A DNA stretch of 41,232 nucleotides. It comes from an uncultured Spartobacteria bacterium. Its GTDB lineage: Bacteria > Verrucomicrobiota > Verrucomicrobiia > Chthoniobacterales > Chthoniobacteraceae. This document shows positions 31,387 to 41,096 of the stretch, in pieces (positions within the stretch are counted from its first letter, which is position 1; each line of letters begins with the position of its first letter). A program made the translations under genes and the position numbers. The notes under the pieces were generated by a model that was given only the letters and a program-made list of their open reading frames with translations, did no database searches and was not told the origin of the DNA. The DNA lies in the NCBI GenBank assembly GCA_903882875.1, contig CAIRYQ010000106.1:1-41232 (forward strand). The letters are read 5' to 3'.

Positions 31387-32514
31387 TCAAAAACGGATCA
31401 CTTGCCGCGCGACTTCGCCGCTGTCGAGGAGGTCAAAGGCCGCGTTCACTTCGCCGAGGGAAATCACGGAGGTGCGCAGCAGATCCACCGGCAACAGGCC
31501 GGCGCGGTACATCGCGATGTAACGCGGGATGTCGCGCTGCGGGACGCACGAGCCCATGTAGCTGCCCATGAGCGTACGCTCCTCCGCGGTGATTGTGAGC
31601 GCGGGAATCGTGAGCATCCGCTCGGGATGCGTGAGGCCGATGCACACCGTGCGCCCGCCGCGCCGCGTGGCTGCGAATGCCTGCGCGATCACATTTCCAT
31701 CGCCGACCGCCTCGAATGCCGTCTCCGCCCCGCCGCGCGTGATGTCTCGGATGGCTGTGGCTGGATCAGTGCTGGCGGAATTGACGGTGTGGGTCGCGCC
31801 ACACTGCTTTGCGAGGGCGAGCTTCGATTCGATGCGATCCACGGCGATGATGGGAAATGCGCCAACCGCCTTCGCACCCATGATCGCGCTTAGGCCCACG
31901 CCGCCCGCACCGAAGACGGCGACCGAAGTGCCTGCGGCGACGCGCGCCGTGTTCACGACCGCGCCCACGCCCGTCATCACCGCGCAGCCGAAAAGCACGG
32001 CGGTCTCCATCGGGATGTCCGCGTCAATTTTCACCACGGACTCGCGCGAGACGACGCTGAACTGCGAGTAGCCCGCGACGCCGGAATGATGGTTCACGCG
32101 TTCCGCGCCGGGCTTTTGAAAACGCACGGTGCCGCGCAGAAGTTTGCCCGCACGGTTTGCGGCGACGCCGGGCTCGCACAACGCGGCGCGGCCCGTGACG
32201 CACATCGGGCAGTGTCCGCACGACGGGAGAAATGCGAACACCACGGGATCGTCCGGACGCAGATCCGTCACCCCTTCGCCGACTTCGCGCACATGCCCGC
32301 ACGCCTCGTGGCCGAGCACGAGCGGCAACGGCCACAGGCGCGTGCCGTTGATCACGGAAAGATCCGAATGGCACAGACCCGCCGCGCCCATCTGCACGAG
32401 CACTTCGCCGGGGCCCGGCGGATCGAGATCGAGTTCCTCAATGCTGAGCGGCTTGCTCTGCGCGTAAGGCGCAGGCAGCCCGCGTTCACGCAGGACGGCG
32501 GCGAGTGTTTTCAT
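31387..32514 (-). CDS. Zinc-dependent alcohol dehydrogenase
   Basis: A 375-residue medium-chain dehydrogenase. Catalytic zinc ligands are Cys48 (G-L-C-H-S-D) and His69-Glu70 (G-H-E). The structural zinc cysteines are C99, C102, C105 and C113 (C-G-H-C-P-M-C, A-A-L-C). The NAD site is F-G-A-G-G-V-G-L-S-A, followed by a strand ending in Asp (A-V-D-R-I), favouring NAD over NADP. The long spacer with N-R-A-G-K-L-L-R-G-T-V-R-F resembles class III-type dehydrogenases. The substrate is not determined. It converges with the glcD-like gene and is divergent from the PQQ-type gene. Confidence 0.9.
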   Translation of the reverse strand: MKTLAAVLRERGLPAPYAQSKPLSIEELDLDPPGPGEVLVQMGAAGLCHSDLSVINGTRLWPLPLVLGHEACGHVREVGEGVTDLRPDDPVVFAFLPSCGHCPMCVTGRAALCEPGVAANRAGKLLRGTVRFQKPGAERVNHHSGVAGYSQFSVVSRESVVKIDADIPMETAVLFGCAVMTGVGAVVNTARVAAGTSVAVFGAGGVGLSAIMGAKAVGAFPIIAVDRIESKLALAKQCGATHTVNSASTDPATAIRDITRGGAETAFEAVGDGNVIAQAFAATRRGGRTVCIGLTHPERMLTIPALTITAEERTLMGSYMGSCVPQRDIPRYIAMYRAGLLPVDLLRTSVISLGEVNAAFDLLDSGEVARQVIRF

Positions 32515-32655
32515 GGTGGGTGCGCGACGGTATGCGATGCGCGCGGTGCGCCAAGCGCGTTTCCCAGCGATTTTCGCGAGCGAGTTTTCCTCGGAAAACG
32601 CACCGTGCCGGGTCATGCAGTTTGCTCCAACGCACAACCCATCTCTCACGTCCCC

Positions 32656-33912
32656 ATGAAATCCTCCCTGCAAATCTCGCTCGCACTTTTCGCCGCCGGC
32701 GGCGCATTCACGAAAATCTGCGCCGAGGAAAACTGGGCGCGCTTCGGCGGGCCGGAGGGCAATGGGCGCTCTGCGGAGAAAGCGATGGCGGTGAAATGGG
32801 ACGCATCGTCGGTCCTGTGGAAGGCAAAACTCAAGGGCGAGGGCCAGTCGTCCGTGGTGAATTGGGGCGACAAACTTTTCGTCACAAGCGCGACGGACAA
32901 GGGCGCGAAGCGCTGGGTGCATTGCCTCGATCGCAAGACGGGCAAGGTGCTCTGGGAGCGCGAGGTCGCGTGCGCAAAGCCGGAGGACGTTCACAAGATG
33001 AACACCTGGGCGACGCCGACGTGCGCGACGGACGGCGCGCGCGTGGTCGCGTTCTTCGGGCCGGGCGGCATCCATTGCTTCGGCATGGATGGAAAGCCGC
33101 TGTGGCAGCGCAACCTCGGCGAATTTCCCGGCACATGGGGCATCGGCGCATCGCCGATCATTGATGGCAAGGTCGTGATCCAAAACTGCGACGCCGAGGG
33201 GCCTTCATCGCTCGTCGCGCTCGACAAGACGACCGGCGCGCCCGTGTGGACGGCAAAGCGCGACGACAAGCCGAAGGGCGGCTGGTCCACGCCCGCGATC
33301 ATCAATGCAGGTGCGCGCCGCGAACTGATCCTCAACGGCGAGCAGGGCGTGAACGCCTACGATCCCGCGACGGGCAAGGATCTGTGGTTTTGCAAAGGCT
33401 ACGCCGGACGCGGCGAACCGATCCCGGTGCTCGACCACGGCCTGCTCTACGTCGTGAACGGCCAGCCGGGAAACACCTACGTCGTGAAGCCCGGCGGCAG
33501 CGGCGATGTGAGCGAGACGAACCGCGTCTGGAATGCGAACCGCAAGGGCGGACGCGATCTCCCGACACCCGCTGTCGTCGGCGAATACGAACTCGTCTCC
33601 AGCCTCTCCGGCACGCTCACGACTTATGAGGCGAAGACAGGACAGATCTTGTTTAGCGAGCGCCTCGACTCGCAGGTGAAGGGCTCGCAGGTCAGTGCGA
33701 CGCCGATCACCACCGGCGGCCTCGTCTATTTCCAGATGGAAAACGGCGAAGTGATCGTAGTGAAACCGGGCAAGACGCTGGAGATCGTCTCGCGCAACAA
33801 GGTGGACTCCGCGAGCGACGAGATTTTCCGCGCGAGCCTGAGCCCGATCCAAGGCCAGTGGTTCGCCCGCTCGCAAAGCACGGTCTATTGCATCGCGCCG
33901 AAGGCGAAGTGA
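32656..33912 (+). CDS. Secreted PQQ-type beta-propeller protein
   Basis: A 418-residue secreted protein with signal peptide K-S-S-L-Q-I-S-L-A-L-F-A-A-G-G-A-F. After E-N-W-A-R-F-G-G-P-E-G-N-G-R-S, the usual opening of this family, come several PQQ/WD-like blades such as C-L-D-R-K-T-G-K-V-L-W-E, A-L-D-K-T-T-G-A-P-V-W-T, A-Y-D-P-A-T-G-K-D-L-W-F and Y-E-A-K-T-G-Q-I-L-F. There are no PQQ-ligating or catalytic residues that mark a true dehydrogenase, so it may be a binding or scaffold protein. The truncated gene at 19706 is a relative. It is followed by a 195-bp gap to a converging gene, with only a 9-bp inverted repeat (33971-33979 and 34079-34087). Confidence 0.85.
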   Translation: MKSSLQISLALFAAGGAFTKICAEENWARFGGPEGNGRSAEKAMAVKWDASSVLWKAKLKGEGQSSVVNWGDKLFVTSATDKGAKRWVHCLDRKTGKVLWEREVACAKPEDVHKMNTWATPTCATDGARVVAFFGPGGIHCFGMDGKPLWQRNLGEFPGTWGIGASPIIDGKVVIQNCDAEGPSSLVALDKTTGAPVWTAKRDDKPKGGWSTPAIINAGARRELILNGEQGVNAYDPATGKDLWFCKGYAGRGEPIPVLDHGLLYVVNGQPGNTYVVKPGGSGDVSETNRVWNANRKGGRDLPTPAVVGEYELVSSLSGTLTTYEAKTGQILFSERLDSQVKGSQVSATPITTGGLVYFQMENGEVIVVKPGKTLEIVSRNKVDSASDEIFRASLSPIQGQWFARSQSTVYCIAPKAK

Positions 33913-34107
33913 CGCGGCCCCCGCTGGCGTCCGATCAGTGATTCGGCGGCTTATTCGCGCAGCCCCGCTTGAATCTTTCCATCTGGTTGTTGCAATTCTG
34001 CGCTGCACCGCGCGCAGGTTCGCTTGTTGGTGCTCCCGATGCAGGACAACATTCAAAGCGCATGATGCGCTCGTGCTTGAAAGATTCTGCGAGGGATTGA
34101 TGCGAAA

Positions 34108-36702
34108 TCAGTTCTTCGCGTCCTTCGGAACCGGGTTGGCCTTGCCTGGGGGCTTGTCCTTGCTGTCCTTTTTCGTGGAAGGCTTGAGTTCCGCTTCGGT
34201 CCACGCCTTGGTGCGCGTCTTGTTTTGTGTGCGGATTTTTGCGACGGCTTCGACGCTGATCGGGGAGGCGTTGTGCTCCCATTCGCGGCGGATGTAGGTG
34301 AGCACGCCGGCGACCTGTTCATCGCTGAGGGCTGCGCCGAGCGGGGGCATTTCGAGGTTCCACGTCTTGCCCTCCACTTTGACCGGGCCGTTCAGGCCGT
34401 GGATCACGATGCGCGGGAGAATGTCGGGATTGCCGAGCACCCAGTCGCTGTCCACGAGCGCGGGCGCGAGACCTTCCATGCCGGTGCCGGTGGGCTGGTG
34501 GCACGCCGTGCAAAGCGTGCTGTAAACAGTCTTGCCGGTCTCGAAGAGCTTCTGCTGCGCCTCGGTGAGCGGGACGATCACCGGCGGCGGCGGCACGCCG
34601 GGCTTGTTCGGCCAGGCGACGCGGGCGTCCACGGCGGCGACGAGCGGCTTGGCTGTGGCGTTCGCGGTTTTTGCGAGCGAGGCAATCTCGGTGGATTCGC
34701 TGTCGAGGTAAAGGAGCTTCACTTTTGGAGCGCCCTTGGGCGCATTTTTTCCGGCGGCGCCGGAAAGCATGGCGATCTGCGCGGGGCTGTTCGCGGGCTG
34801 CGCGGCGATGAGCGTGAGGAGCGTCTTCACTCGGGCGGAACGGCGCTCGTTCATCACGGCCTGCGCAAGCGCGCCGAGCATCTCGGCGGGAGCGGGCTTG
34901 TCGGAATTTTTGATCAGCGTGTCGAGGACTTCGAGTTCGCGTCCGCGAAGGCCGGATACGATGGCCTCGCGCACAAGCGGGTTCGCACCGGAGCGGCGTG
35001 CGAGAGTGATGGCACCGTCCTGGCCCTCGGGGAATCCGCTGAGCGTGAATGCGAGCGCGATCTGCACGTCGGCGGACGGATCGCCGGTGAACTTCGCGAG
35101 TTCGGCGGACATCGTGCGATCCGAGAAGCGCACGGCGGTGGCGCGTACCTTGGCGTTCTTGTCCTTGAGGCACGCGGTGATCACATCGGGCGTGAGTGCG
35201 GCCATGCCTTCGAGCGTCCAGAGCGCGTGGATCTTCGCGAGCGGGGTCGGGCCATTCGTCGCGACTTTTACGATCGCAGGCGCAACGGACGCGTCCTTTC
35301 GTTCGACGAGCAGGCGCTGCGCGGTGTCGCGCACGACGCCGTTTGCGTGGCCGAGGAAAGCGACGATTTTCTCGCTCTCCTCGGGCAGCTTCACGGTCTG
35401 CGGCTTCGCGCCGTCGGGCACGATGCGCCAGATGCGGCCCTGGCTGAACGGCTCCTCGAGTTTGCGATCCAGGATGTTCGCGATGAGGTAGTGCGTGAGG
35501 AAGCTCTTGTGCTGGATGATGCCGCGATACATGTCCGTGATGTAGAGCGCGCCATCGGGCCCGGTGTAGGCGTTCACGGGGCGGAATCGCTCGTCGGTCG
35601 AGGTGAGAAATTCCGTGTTCGCGCCGTATGCGTTTTTCGCCGTGAGCACCGCGTCCTTTTCCTCGACGATCACGCGCTTCACGAGATTGCCGGCAGGCTC
35701 GGGGATGAATGCGTTGCCGATGTATTCCTTCGGAAAAAGTCCGCCGCGGTAGATGCCTGCGCCGCACGTCGCCGTGCAGGACGAGAGCGTGCCGTCCGCA
35801 CGCAGGGACTTCGCATCGTAGCCACGGTTCACGCCGGGCGTCGGGTGCGAGGGCCAGCAGGTCTGGTCTTTCAAAATCTGCACGCCCGCGCCCGCGCTGG
35901 CGGCGAAATTCGGATTGCGCTTGTAGAGCGACTCGGGGACGAAGCTCGAGCGGAGGAAATCCGAGTTGAAATTGTAATACGCGCGCCCGTAGTCGTCCTG
36001 CGTCATGCCCCACTGGCCGCGTGCCGCGCCGCCGGTCTCGACGATCCATTTTCCGTCCTTCAACTTGTAGCGCGTGCCGGAGTTTGCGTTGTAAATCCAG
36101 TTGTCGAGGAAACGCGTGGGCGAATTCGCCATGTGCTCCGGCTGTCCGCCGCGCGTGCCGTACGTGCCGTCCACCTGCTCTTTCAAGTCGGCGACGCCCG
36201 TGCCCTTGGTGTCCTTCATGAACCACATCACCGGCGGCTCCGCGACGAGCACGCCGCCATTCACGCAGAGGATCGCGCGTGGCAGGATGAGGCCGTCGGC
36301 AAAAATGGTGCGCTTGTCCATCTTCCCGTCGCCGTCCGTGTCCTCGAGCATGACGATGCGGCCGAGCGGCTGGTCCTCGCCCTTGCCCTCGACGTTGTGC
36401 ATGTAGCCGCGCATTTCGCAGACGAAGAGGCGTCCCTTTTCATCCCAGCTCTGCGCGATCGGCGACTCGACCATCGGTTCCGCGGCGACGAGCTCGACAT
36501 GGAAGCCCTTCGCGACCTTGAACGTCTTCAGCTCCTCCTCCGCGGTGAGCGGCTTCGGCGGCGGGAGCTTGAATTTGATCTCAAACTGATCGGGGCCGGC
36601 GTTCTTGGGATGCAGCGCCCACGCGAGCGTGCCCACGGCGAGTGCCGAGGCGGTGAGGATGAAAGTGCGCGTGCGGAATGAGGCGGAGCGGTGACGGATC
36701 AT
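34108..36702 (-). CDS. PVC-type membrane-bound dehydrogenase with C-terminal cytochrome c domain
   Basis: An 864-residue protein with an N-terminal anchor (T-F-I-L-T-A-S-A-L-A-V-G-T-L-A-W-A-L). A long propeller domain (about 60-440) has F-H-V-E-L-V-A-A-E-P, W-D-E-K-G-R-L-F-V-C-E-M-R-G-Y and L-E-D-T-D-G-D-G-K-M-D. A HEAT-like region (about 450-690) follows. The cytochrome c domain has C-T-A-C-H (731-735, heme attachment) and Met785 in E-M-P-P-L-G as the sixth ligand. This architecture is characteristic of Planctomycetes-Verrucomicrobia secreted dehydrogenases, often linked to sugar or polysaccharide oxidation. The substrate is unknown. A Lys/Pro-rich tail follows the heme domain. Confidence 0.88.
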   Translation of the reverse strand: MIRHRSASFRTRTFILTASALAVGTLAWALHPKNAGPDQFEIKFKLPPPKPLTAEEELKTFKVAKGFHVELVAAEPMVESPIAQSWDEKGRLFVCEMRGYMHNVEGKGEDQPLGRIVMLEDTDGDGKMDKRTIFADGLILPRAILCVNGGVLVAEPPVMWFMKDTKGTGVADLKEQVDGTYGTRGGQPEHMANSPTRFLDNWIYNANSGTRYKLKDGKWIVETGGAARGQWGMTQDDYGRAYYNFNSDFLRSSFVPESLYKRNPNFAASAGAGVQILKDQTCWPSHPTPGVNRGYDAKSLRADGTLSSCTATCGAGIYRGGLFPKEYIGNAFIPEPAGNLVKRVIVEEKDAVLTAKNAYGANTEFLTSTDERFRPVNAYTGPDGALYITDMYRGIIQHKSFLTHYLIANILDRKLEEPFSQGRIWRIVPDGAKPQTVKLPEESEKIVAFLGHANGVVRDTAQRLLVERKDASVAPAIVKVATNGPTPLAKIHALWTLEGMAALTPDVITACLKDKNAKVRATAVRFSDRTMSAELAKFTGDPSADVQIALAFTLSGFPEGQDGAITLARRSGANPLVREAIVSGLRGRELEVLDTLIKNSDKPAPAEMLGALAQAVMNERRSARVKTLLTLIAAQPANSPAQIAMLSGAAGKNAPKGAPKVKLLYLDSESTEIASLAKTANATAKPLVAAVDARVAWPNKPGVPPPPVIVPLTEAQQKLFETGKTVYSTLCTACHQPTGTGMEGLAPALVDSDWVLGNPDILPRIVIHGLNGPVKVEGKTWNLEMPPLGAALSDEQVAGVLTYIRREWEHNASPISVEAVAKIRTQNKTRTKAWTEAELKPSTKKDSKDKPPGKANPVPKDAKN

Positions 36703-36792
36703 GGCGGAGAAAAGAGCGCCGAATCTGCCACTGAAACCGGTGTTGGCGAGCGGGAAGATCGCGGTGAGGATGCCGCCGTCCGCGTGACAGCG

Positions 36793-37152
36793 TCAGCGAT
36801 GGATTTTCCAGCGCGTCTCGGGGTTGAGATTGATGTCCCCCGGATTCGTGTGAAAGCCACAGGCTTGGAGCAGGTATGCGACGCCGTCGCATGTGGCCAT
36901 GCTTTCGCGCAGGCTCTTTGCAAAAATCTCAATGTATTCCTTGTAGCTGTCGAGCGCGAGCAGGCCGTCGCTCACATACTTCGCGAGCTCGTCGTCGTGA
37001 TTCTCGATGAGGTCAAAGAGCGCGCGCCGCAGCTTGATGCGCATGACGGGATCCACCACGAGCTTGAACGGATTCGCGGACGGATCCATGAGCACCGCAT
37101 CATGGGTGACTTCGACGGGCAGGAATTCAGATTCGCGGATCGGGTCAGACAT
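36793..37152 (-). CDS. Conserved hypothetical protein, 119 residues
   Basis: A soluble, mainly helical protein starts MSDPIRESEFLPVEVTHDAV. A central R-I-K-L-R-R-A-L-F-D-L-I-E-N-H-D-D-E-L-A and D-S-Y-K-E-Y-I-E-I-F-A-K-S-L-R suggest long helices; C-D-G-V-A-Y-L-L-Q-A-C-G-F is near the end. No family recognised. It is separate from its neighbours by 90 bp and 171 bp. Confidence 0.6.
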   Translation of the reverse strand: MSDPIRESEFLPVEVTHDAVLMDPSANPFKLVVDPVMRIKLRRALFDLIENHDDELAKYVSDGLLALDSYKEYIEIFAKSLRESMATCDGVAYLLQACGFHTNPGDINLNPETRWKIHR

Positions 37153-37323
37153 GGGGCTTCGTCGGTAACAGCAAGCGCCGCGCGGTCAAGCCGCCGTGCG
37201 CGTGCTGCGTTGGTTTGAAATCTCCCGCCTTTGTCCCGCGTCTGCCACCGCCCTCGTCGCCGTGATTTTCCGAGAGCAGGAACCCCGGACGCGAACAAGC
37301 CGACACACTTTATCCGTGCGACG

Positions 37324-38799
37324 CTACGGAAGTCCGATGCGATCCGGCAAAATCACCCGGTAGATTTTCAGCGGACGCCCCTGCAGTTCGCCGTCGCGGA
37401 TGATCACGCTGTCGTGCGTCGGCCAGAAATTGCGCACATTGTCCTCGATGACGCGGCGCACCTGATCGTGGTAACCGGCGTGAGTTTCGTATGGCACCGC
37501 ACTATCGAGAACCATGTATTGAATGCGCCCGGAGGTGAGATACGCGAGGAGTTCCTGATCCTCGTCGAATCGCTCCTGCGGTTTCGCGCGCGGATCATTT
37601 CCGCGGGATTCCACGAGAGTCTCGCTGCCACGCTCGATGGTGATCTGCCGCGCCCGGTCGTGCATCGCGACTTCCGAACAAAGCATCCTTTCGCCGCGCG
37701 GATCGGACACGACGAGCACGCGTGCCGGGCCTTGTGATTCCTCGACTAGCGTGAGAGCGATCGCGCCGAAACCGCGCCAGTCCTTGTGCCATGCGTGGAG
37801 CAGATCCATCGGCAGCGCGAGGAGCAGCAGGAGAAAAATCCAGAGCACCCTGCGGCGCAACGCCACGACGGGTGCGAGCGCCTGCGAACCAACGAACTCT
37901 GCGAGCGCCAGCGCGCCGCGCGCGGCGAGGATCGCCAGCGCCGGAGTCGCGACGATGATTACGCGCGAATCCACCACGTCCGCCTTCATCCATCTTGCGA
38001 AAAGCACGCCTGCGACAAGCGCGAGCATGGCCGCGCGCACCGGGCCTCCCTGCGGATCGGAACGACGGCGGAGCACCGCGCCCGTGATTGCGAATGCCGT
38101 CGCCGCAATGCCGAGCACGGACACGCATTCCCTCAGAAAAACGCCCGCCGCACGCGGATTGCCGGGCACGATTTTCAGCAACTGCGCACCTGCGTACGCG
38201 AGGACCGCTGCGATTCCGAAAAGCGCGGCCATGCCGATCCATTTCGGCGCTGAGGTGCGCCGCAGGTTTCCCCCTTCCATCATCCGCGCCCAGAGCAGCG
38301 CGGCACCCGTCAGGATCAGCGCGCCCGACTGCTCGGGGAGAAGCGTCTCGAACGACTCGCGGACTGCGGGGGCGCAGAGCCACAGCAGCGATGCCGCGGT
38401 TGCGGCCCACATGCCAGATTCGCGTTGCACGGAGTAAAAAATGAGCGCGGTCGTCGCCGCTGCGAGCGCGGACATGAAGAGCAGCGCGGCGATGCGCGAC
38501 GTGCCGAAGACGGCCATCCATGCGCCGAGCGCGTGCGAGAATCCCCGCCTGCGACCGCGCTGCTGCACGTCGGGATTTTCCGCGGATGCACTCCCACGAT
38601 CCGGCGCATGCACCAGCGCATCGCGAGTGCGGAGTGCGGCGAGAAAATTCTCCGCCTCGTCCGCGTGCCCGCCGAATTCGCTCTGAAACGCGCCGTCCGC
38701 CCACTGAAAAAGTGCAGCCACATCGAACGCGACGAGAAATGCGATCAGCACGCGCACCCATCTGCGGGAATTCGGGACGCGGGAGTTATCGGAGGACAT
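37324..38799 (-). CDS. Multi-pass membrane protein, GT39-like N-terminus
   Basis: A 491-residue protein with about nine or ten hydrophobic segments up to residue 335, followed by a soluble C-terminal domain. The first loop has F-G-G-H-A-D-E-A-E-N-F-L-A-A-L, like the D-E-x catalytic loop of ArnT/PMT-type (GT39) glycosyltransferases, which use polyprenyl-phosphate sugars. The second characteristic loop is weak, so the enzymatic call is tentative. The C-terminus contains V-L-V-V-S-D-P-R-G-E-R-M-L-C-S-E-V-A and Y-M-V-L-D-S-A-V-P-Y, a Rossmann-like pattern. Confidence 0.6.
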   Translation of the reverse strand: MSSDNSRVPNSRRWVRVLIAFLVAFDVAALFQWADGAFQSEFGGHADEAENFLAALRTRDALVHAPDRGSASAENPDVQQRGRRRGFSHALGAWMAVFGTSRIAALLFMSALAAATTALIFYSVQRESGMWAATAASLLWLCAPAVRESFETLLPEQSGALILTGAALLWARMMEGGNLRRTSAPKWIGMAALFGIAAVLAYAGAQLLKIVPGNPRAAGVFLRECVSVLGIAATAFAITGAVLRRRSDPQGGPVRAAMLALVAGVLFARWMKADVVDSRVIIVATPALAILAARGALALAEFVGSQALAPVVALRRRVLWIFLLLLLALPMDLLHAWHKDWRGFGAIALTLVEESQGPARVLVVSDPRGERMLCSEVAMHDRARQITIERGSETLVESRGNDPRAKPQERFDEDQELLAYLTSGRIQYMVLDSAVPYETHAGYHDQVRRVIEDNVRNFWPTHDSVIIRDGELQGRPLKIYRVILPDRIGLP

Positions 38800-38854
38800 C
38801 GGCGGTTTGCGGAAAGTTCACGGGGGACGCCGAAGGGACGGAGAAAATCCCGTT

Positions 38855-40117
38855 CTACGCCACCTCAAACTTGTGAACCTCGACCGCATTCTTTCCCGCC
38901 TTGGCGATCGGACGCGGCTCTGGCTGCGCGAAGCCGTTCATGTCCACGGCGCGCGCGCGGAATTCGTATTTGCCGGGCTTCAAATCGCGCAGCGTCGCGA
39001 ACCACGAGATCATGCTGTATCGCAGCGGCCACGTCGCGGGTTTGCCGGTCTTCGGATCAAATCCGAGCACGTCCTTTGATGAAACGCCCGCGGGGAAAAC
39101 GGACGACCAGTCGCTCGGCGGCGCTTCGAGTTCGCACGGCGTCCACTGCGCGGCAGCATACGTTTCGTCATCCTGCACGACGGGCTTTGCGTCCGGCTCC
39201 ACGCGGTGCAGCCACCATTCCACTCGCTGCAGGCCCGACAGCCCCGAAAGCGCGAGTCCCGTGAAAAAGATCGGCTGACCCGCGGAAAATTTCTCCGGCG
39301 CGTGATCAATGTAGGCCGCGGTCTTGAGGTGCGATTCGGGATCGTTGTTCGCGTTCGCATACGTGTCCATCGCCTTGAAGTCATTCGTCACCGCGATGCG
39401 CTGGAGCCATTTGATGGACTTGAACCCATGCGCCCACGGAATCACGAGCCGCACTGGCCCGCCGCGCTTGAGCGGGATCGCGTCGCCGTTCAGCCGCCAC
39501 GCGATGAACGGCGGCAGTTCGCCCGGCGCGGTCTCCATCGCCTCCGTGTAGGTGAGCGACGACTGGAAGAGCTGCTTCGGATCGTTGTTGTGAAAGCCCG
39601 AGTAATAGATGCGTCGCACGTTCTTCATCGGCCCGCAGAGCCGCAGCACCTCGCGCAACGGCACGCCTTCCCACAGCCCCTGCCCGAGCGGCGAGGCGAT
39701 GTTCAGGCATTGGAATGCCTTGAGAAATTTTACGCTGTGCTTTTTTCCAAGCTCGATGAGTGCGGGCAGATCGAGCGCATTGCCTCCATCGAGCGTGAAC
39801 TGCTTCCCGAGGCTCGCAGGCTCCTTCACCACGTCGCTCGTGAAAGTGTCCGCGACGATCTCCAGCCGCCATGTCTCCGGCGTGAGTCGCGCCTGCACGA
39901 GCGCCTCGCCCACGAGCGTGTGCGGCTTCGGATTTCCGCGCGACACGTCCTGAAAATCGGCGGCCTTCGTAAGCAGCGGATGCGGCGCGGGCGGTTTCAC
40001 GCTCTCGGCTGCGGGCGCCGTTGAAGCCGCGCCCGCGGCGAGCGCCGAAGCTGCCAGAGACGCGGTGCGCACGAACTCGCGGCGTGATAAGTTTTCGGGG
40101 GATGGTGGGGTGGTCAT
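38855..40117 (-). CDS. Tat-exported sulfite-oxidase-like molybdoenzyme
   Basis: A 420-residue protein with Tat motif S-R-R-E-F-V (11-16) and signal A-S-L-A-A-S-A-L-A-A-G-A. The Mo-cofactor domain includes F-L-K-A-F-Q-C-L-N-I (Cys137, at the position of the Mo-ligating Cys), W-E-G-V-P-L-R-E-V-L-R-L-C-G and P-V-R-L-V-I-P-W-A-H-G-F-K-S-I-K-W-L. A C-terminal dimer domain (about 300-420) includes V-E-W-W-L-H-R-V-E and Y-E-F-R-A-R-A-V-D-M-N-G. It lacks a heme-b5 domain. The substrate could be sulfite or another small oxo-acceptor. It follows the LRR gene by 22 bp. Confidence 0.85.
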   Translation of the reverse strand: MTTPPSPENLSRREFVRTASLAASALAAGAASTAPAAESVKPPAPHPLLTKAADFQDVSRGNPKPHTLVGEALVQARLTPETWRLEIVADTFTSDVVKEPASLGKQFTLDGGNALDLPALIELGKKHSVKFLKAFQCLNIASPLGQGLWEGVPLREVLRLCGPMKNVRRIYYSGFHNNDPKQLFQSSLTYTEAMETAPGELPPFIAWRLNGDAIPLKRGGPVRLVIPWAHGFKSIKWLQRIAVTNDFKAMDTYANANNDPESHLKTAAYIDHAPEKFSAGQPIFFTGLALSGLSGLQRVEWWLHRVEPDAKPVVQDDETYAAAQWTPCELEAPPSDWSSVFPAGVSSKDVLGFDPKTGKPATWPLRYSMISWFATLRDLKPGKYEFRARAVDMNGFAQPEPRPIAKAGKNAVEVHKFEVA

Positions 40118-40139
40118 GTTCCGTGGGAGGTGGCTGAGG

Positions 40140-41096
40140 TCAGAGTTTGGGTTTCGACTGCTTCTCCCAAAAGCGCTGGAACTGCTCCTTCGTCTTTGCG
40201 GCGATTTCCGCATCGGGCTGCGTCCACTGGATGTCTGCGCCGGGATGATCGGCCTTGAGTTTCGCGATGTCTTCCTCACTCGCGATGACTTTGGTGAGCA
40301 CCAGTTTCTTCAACGACGCAAGACCCTTGATGTGCGAAAAACCTTTGTCGTAGGTGAGCCACGTTTCGTTGATCTCGATTTCCTCGAGCGTCTTGATTGC
40401 GCCGAGCGCGGCGAGCGACGCGTCCGTGATGCGCGGGCTGAACTGCGGGCTGAGTTTGATGATGCGGAGTTTCGGCAGCGCCTTGAGCGCGAGGATGCCC
40501 TCATCGTTGACGGCAAAGGTGTGCTGGAGATCCACGCTTTGCAGCGACTGGATCTGCGCCAGCGCAGCAGTCACGCGGTTGTCCACGCGGCAGCCGCCGA
40601 GGCGGACGTGCTCGAGGTTCGTGCAGGAAGCCAGATGTGCGAGACCAGGGCCGAGCGGTTCTTTTTGCGGAAGATGGCCGGGCGCATACCAGCCCCAGTG
40701 ATCGAGGCCGAAGGACTTGAGGCTCTTCCATCCGGCGAAGGCTTTGAAACCGTCGTCGCTCAGCTCGGCACCGTTTGCGAAGAACTTCTCAAGCTGATCG
40801 AGATGCGAGAGCGACTTCGCAGTGTCGTCATTCAGCCGCGCAGACTCAGGGCTGATGTCGGCGCGCTTCAATGTGTGGAGCGCGCCGATGAGCGAGTAGT
40901 CCTCGACGGTGAACCCTGCTTTTCCTCCCACGGATGCTTCGGTGACGGTGCCATCCTTCTCGATTTTGAAACGCACGCCTTTCGCAGTGGGCGAATCCAC
41001 ACCGGGCGGATCGGCGGCAATGGAAACAGCACCGAGAAAAATCGCGAGAACCGCAGCGGCGGCACGGGCGATGGGGAACGATAGCAGTGACTTCAA
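40140..41096 (-). CDS. Secreted leucine-rich-repeat protein
   Basis: The 318-residue product starts at TTG 41096, which overlaps the previous stop (TTGA); this is the only start that includes the signal peptide A-R-A-A-A-A-V-L-A-I-F-L-G-A-V-S-I-A-A. LRRs of about 24 residues run from about residue 70 to 270, e.g. C-T-N-L-E-H-V-R-L-G-G-C-R-V, I-Q-S-L-Q-S-V-D-L-Q-H-T and L-P-K-L-R-I-I-K-L. The C-terminus is a charged helix (I-A-A-K-T-K-E-Q-F-Q-R-F-W-E-K-Q). A binding role beside the molybdoenzyme is inferred from the operon. Confidence 0.8.
   Translation of the reverse strand: MKSLLSFPIARAAAAVLAIFLGAVSIAADPPGVDSPTAKGVRFKIEKDGTVTEASVGGKAGFTVEDYSLIGALHTLKRADISPESARLNDDTAKSLSHLDQLEKFFANGAELSDDGFKAFAGWKSLKSFGLDHWGWYAPGHLPQKEPLGPGLAHLASCTNLEHVRLGGCRVDNRVTAALAQIQSLQSVDLQHTFAVNDEGILALKALPKLRIIKLSPQFSPRITDASLAALGAIKTLEEIEINETWLTYDKGFSHIKGLASLKKLVLTKVIASEEDIAKLKADHPGADIQWTQPDAEIAAKTKEQFQRFWEKQSKPKL

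Noticed and set aside
33971-34087. Inverted repeat GAATCTTTC / GAAAGATTC between converging genes
   Set aside because: Only 9 bp with a loop of about 100 nt and no T tract; too weak to call a terminator.
34225-36681. Long plus-strand open frame opposite the PVC cytochrome dehydrogenase
   Set aside because: The minus-strand gene has a full domain set including CxxCH; the plus frame has no recognisable domain and is an antisense shadow.
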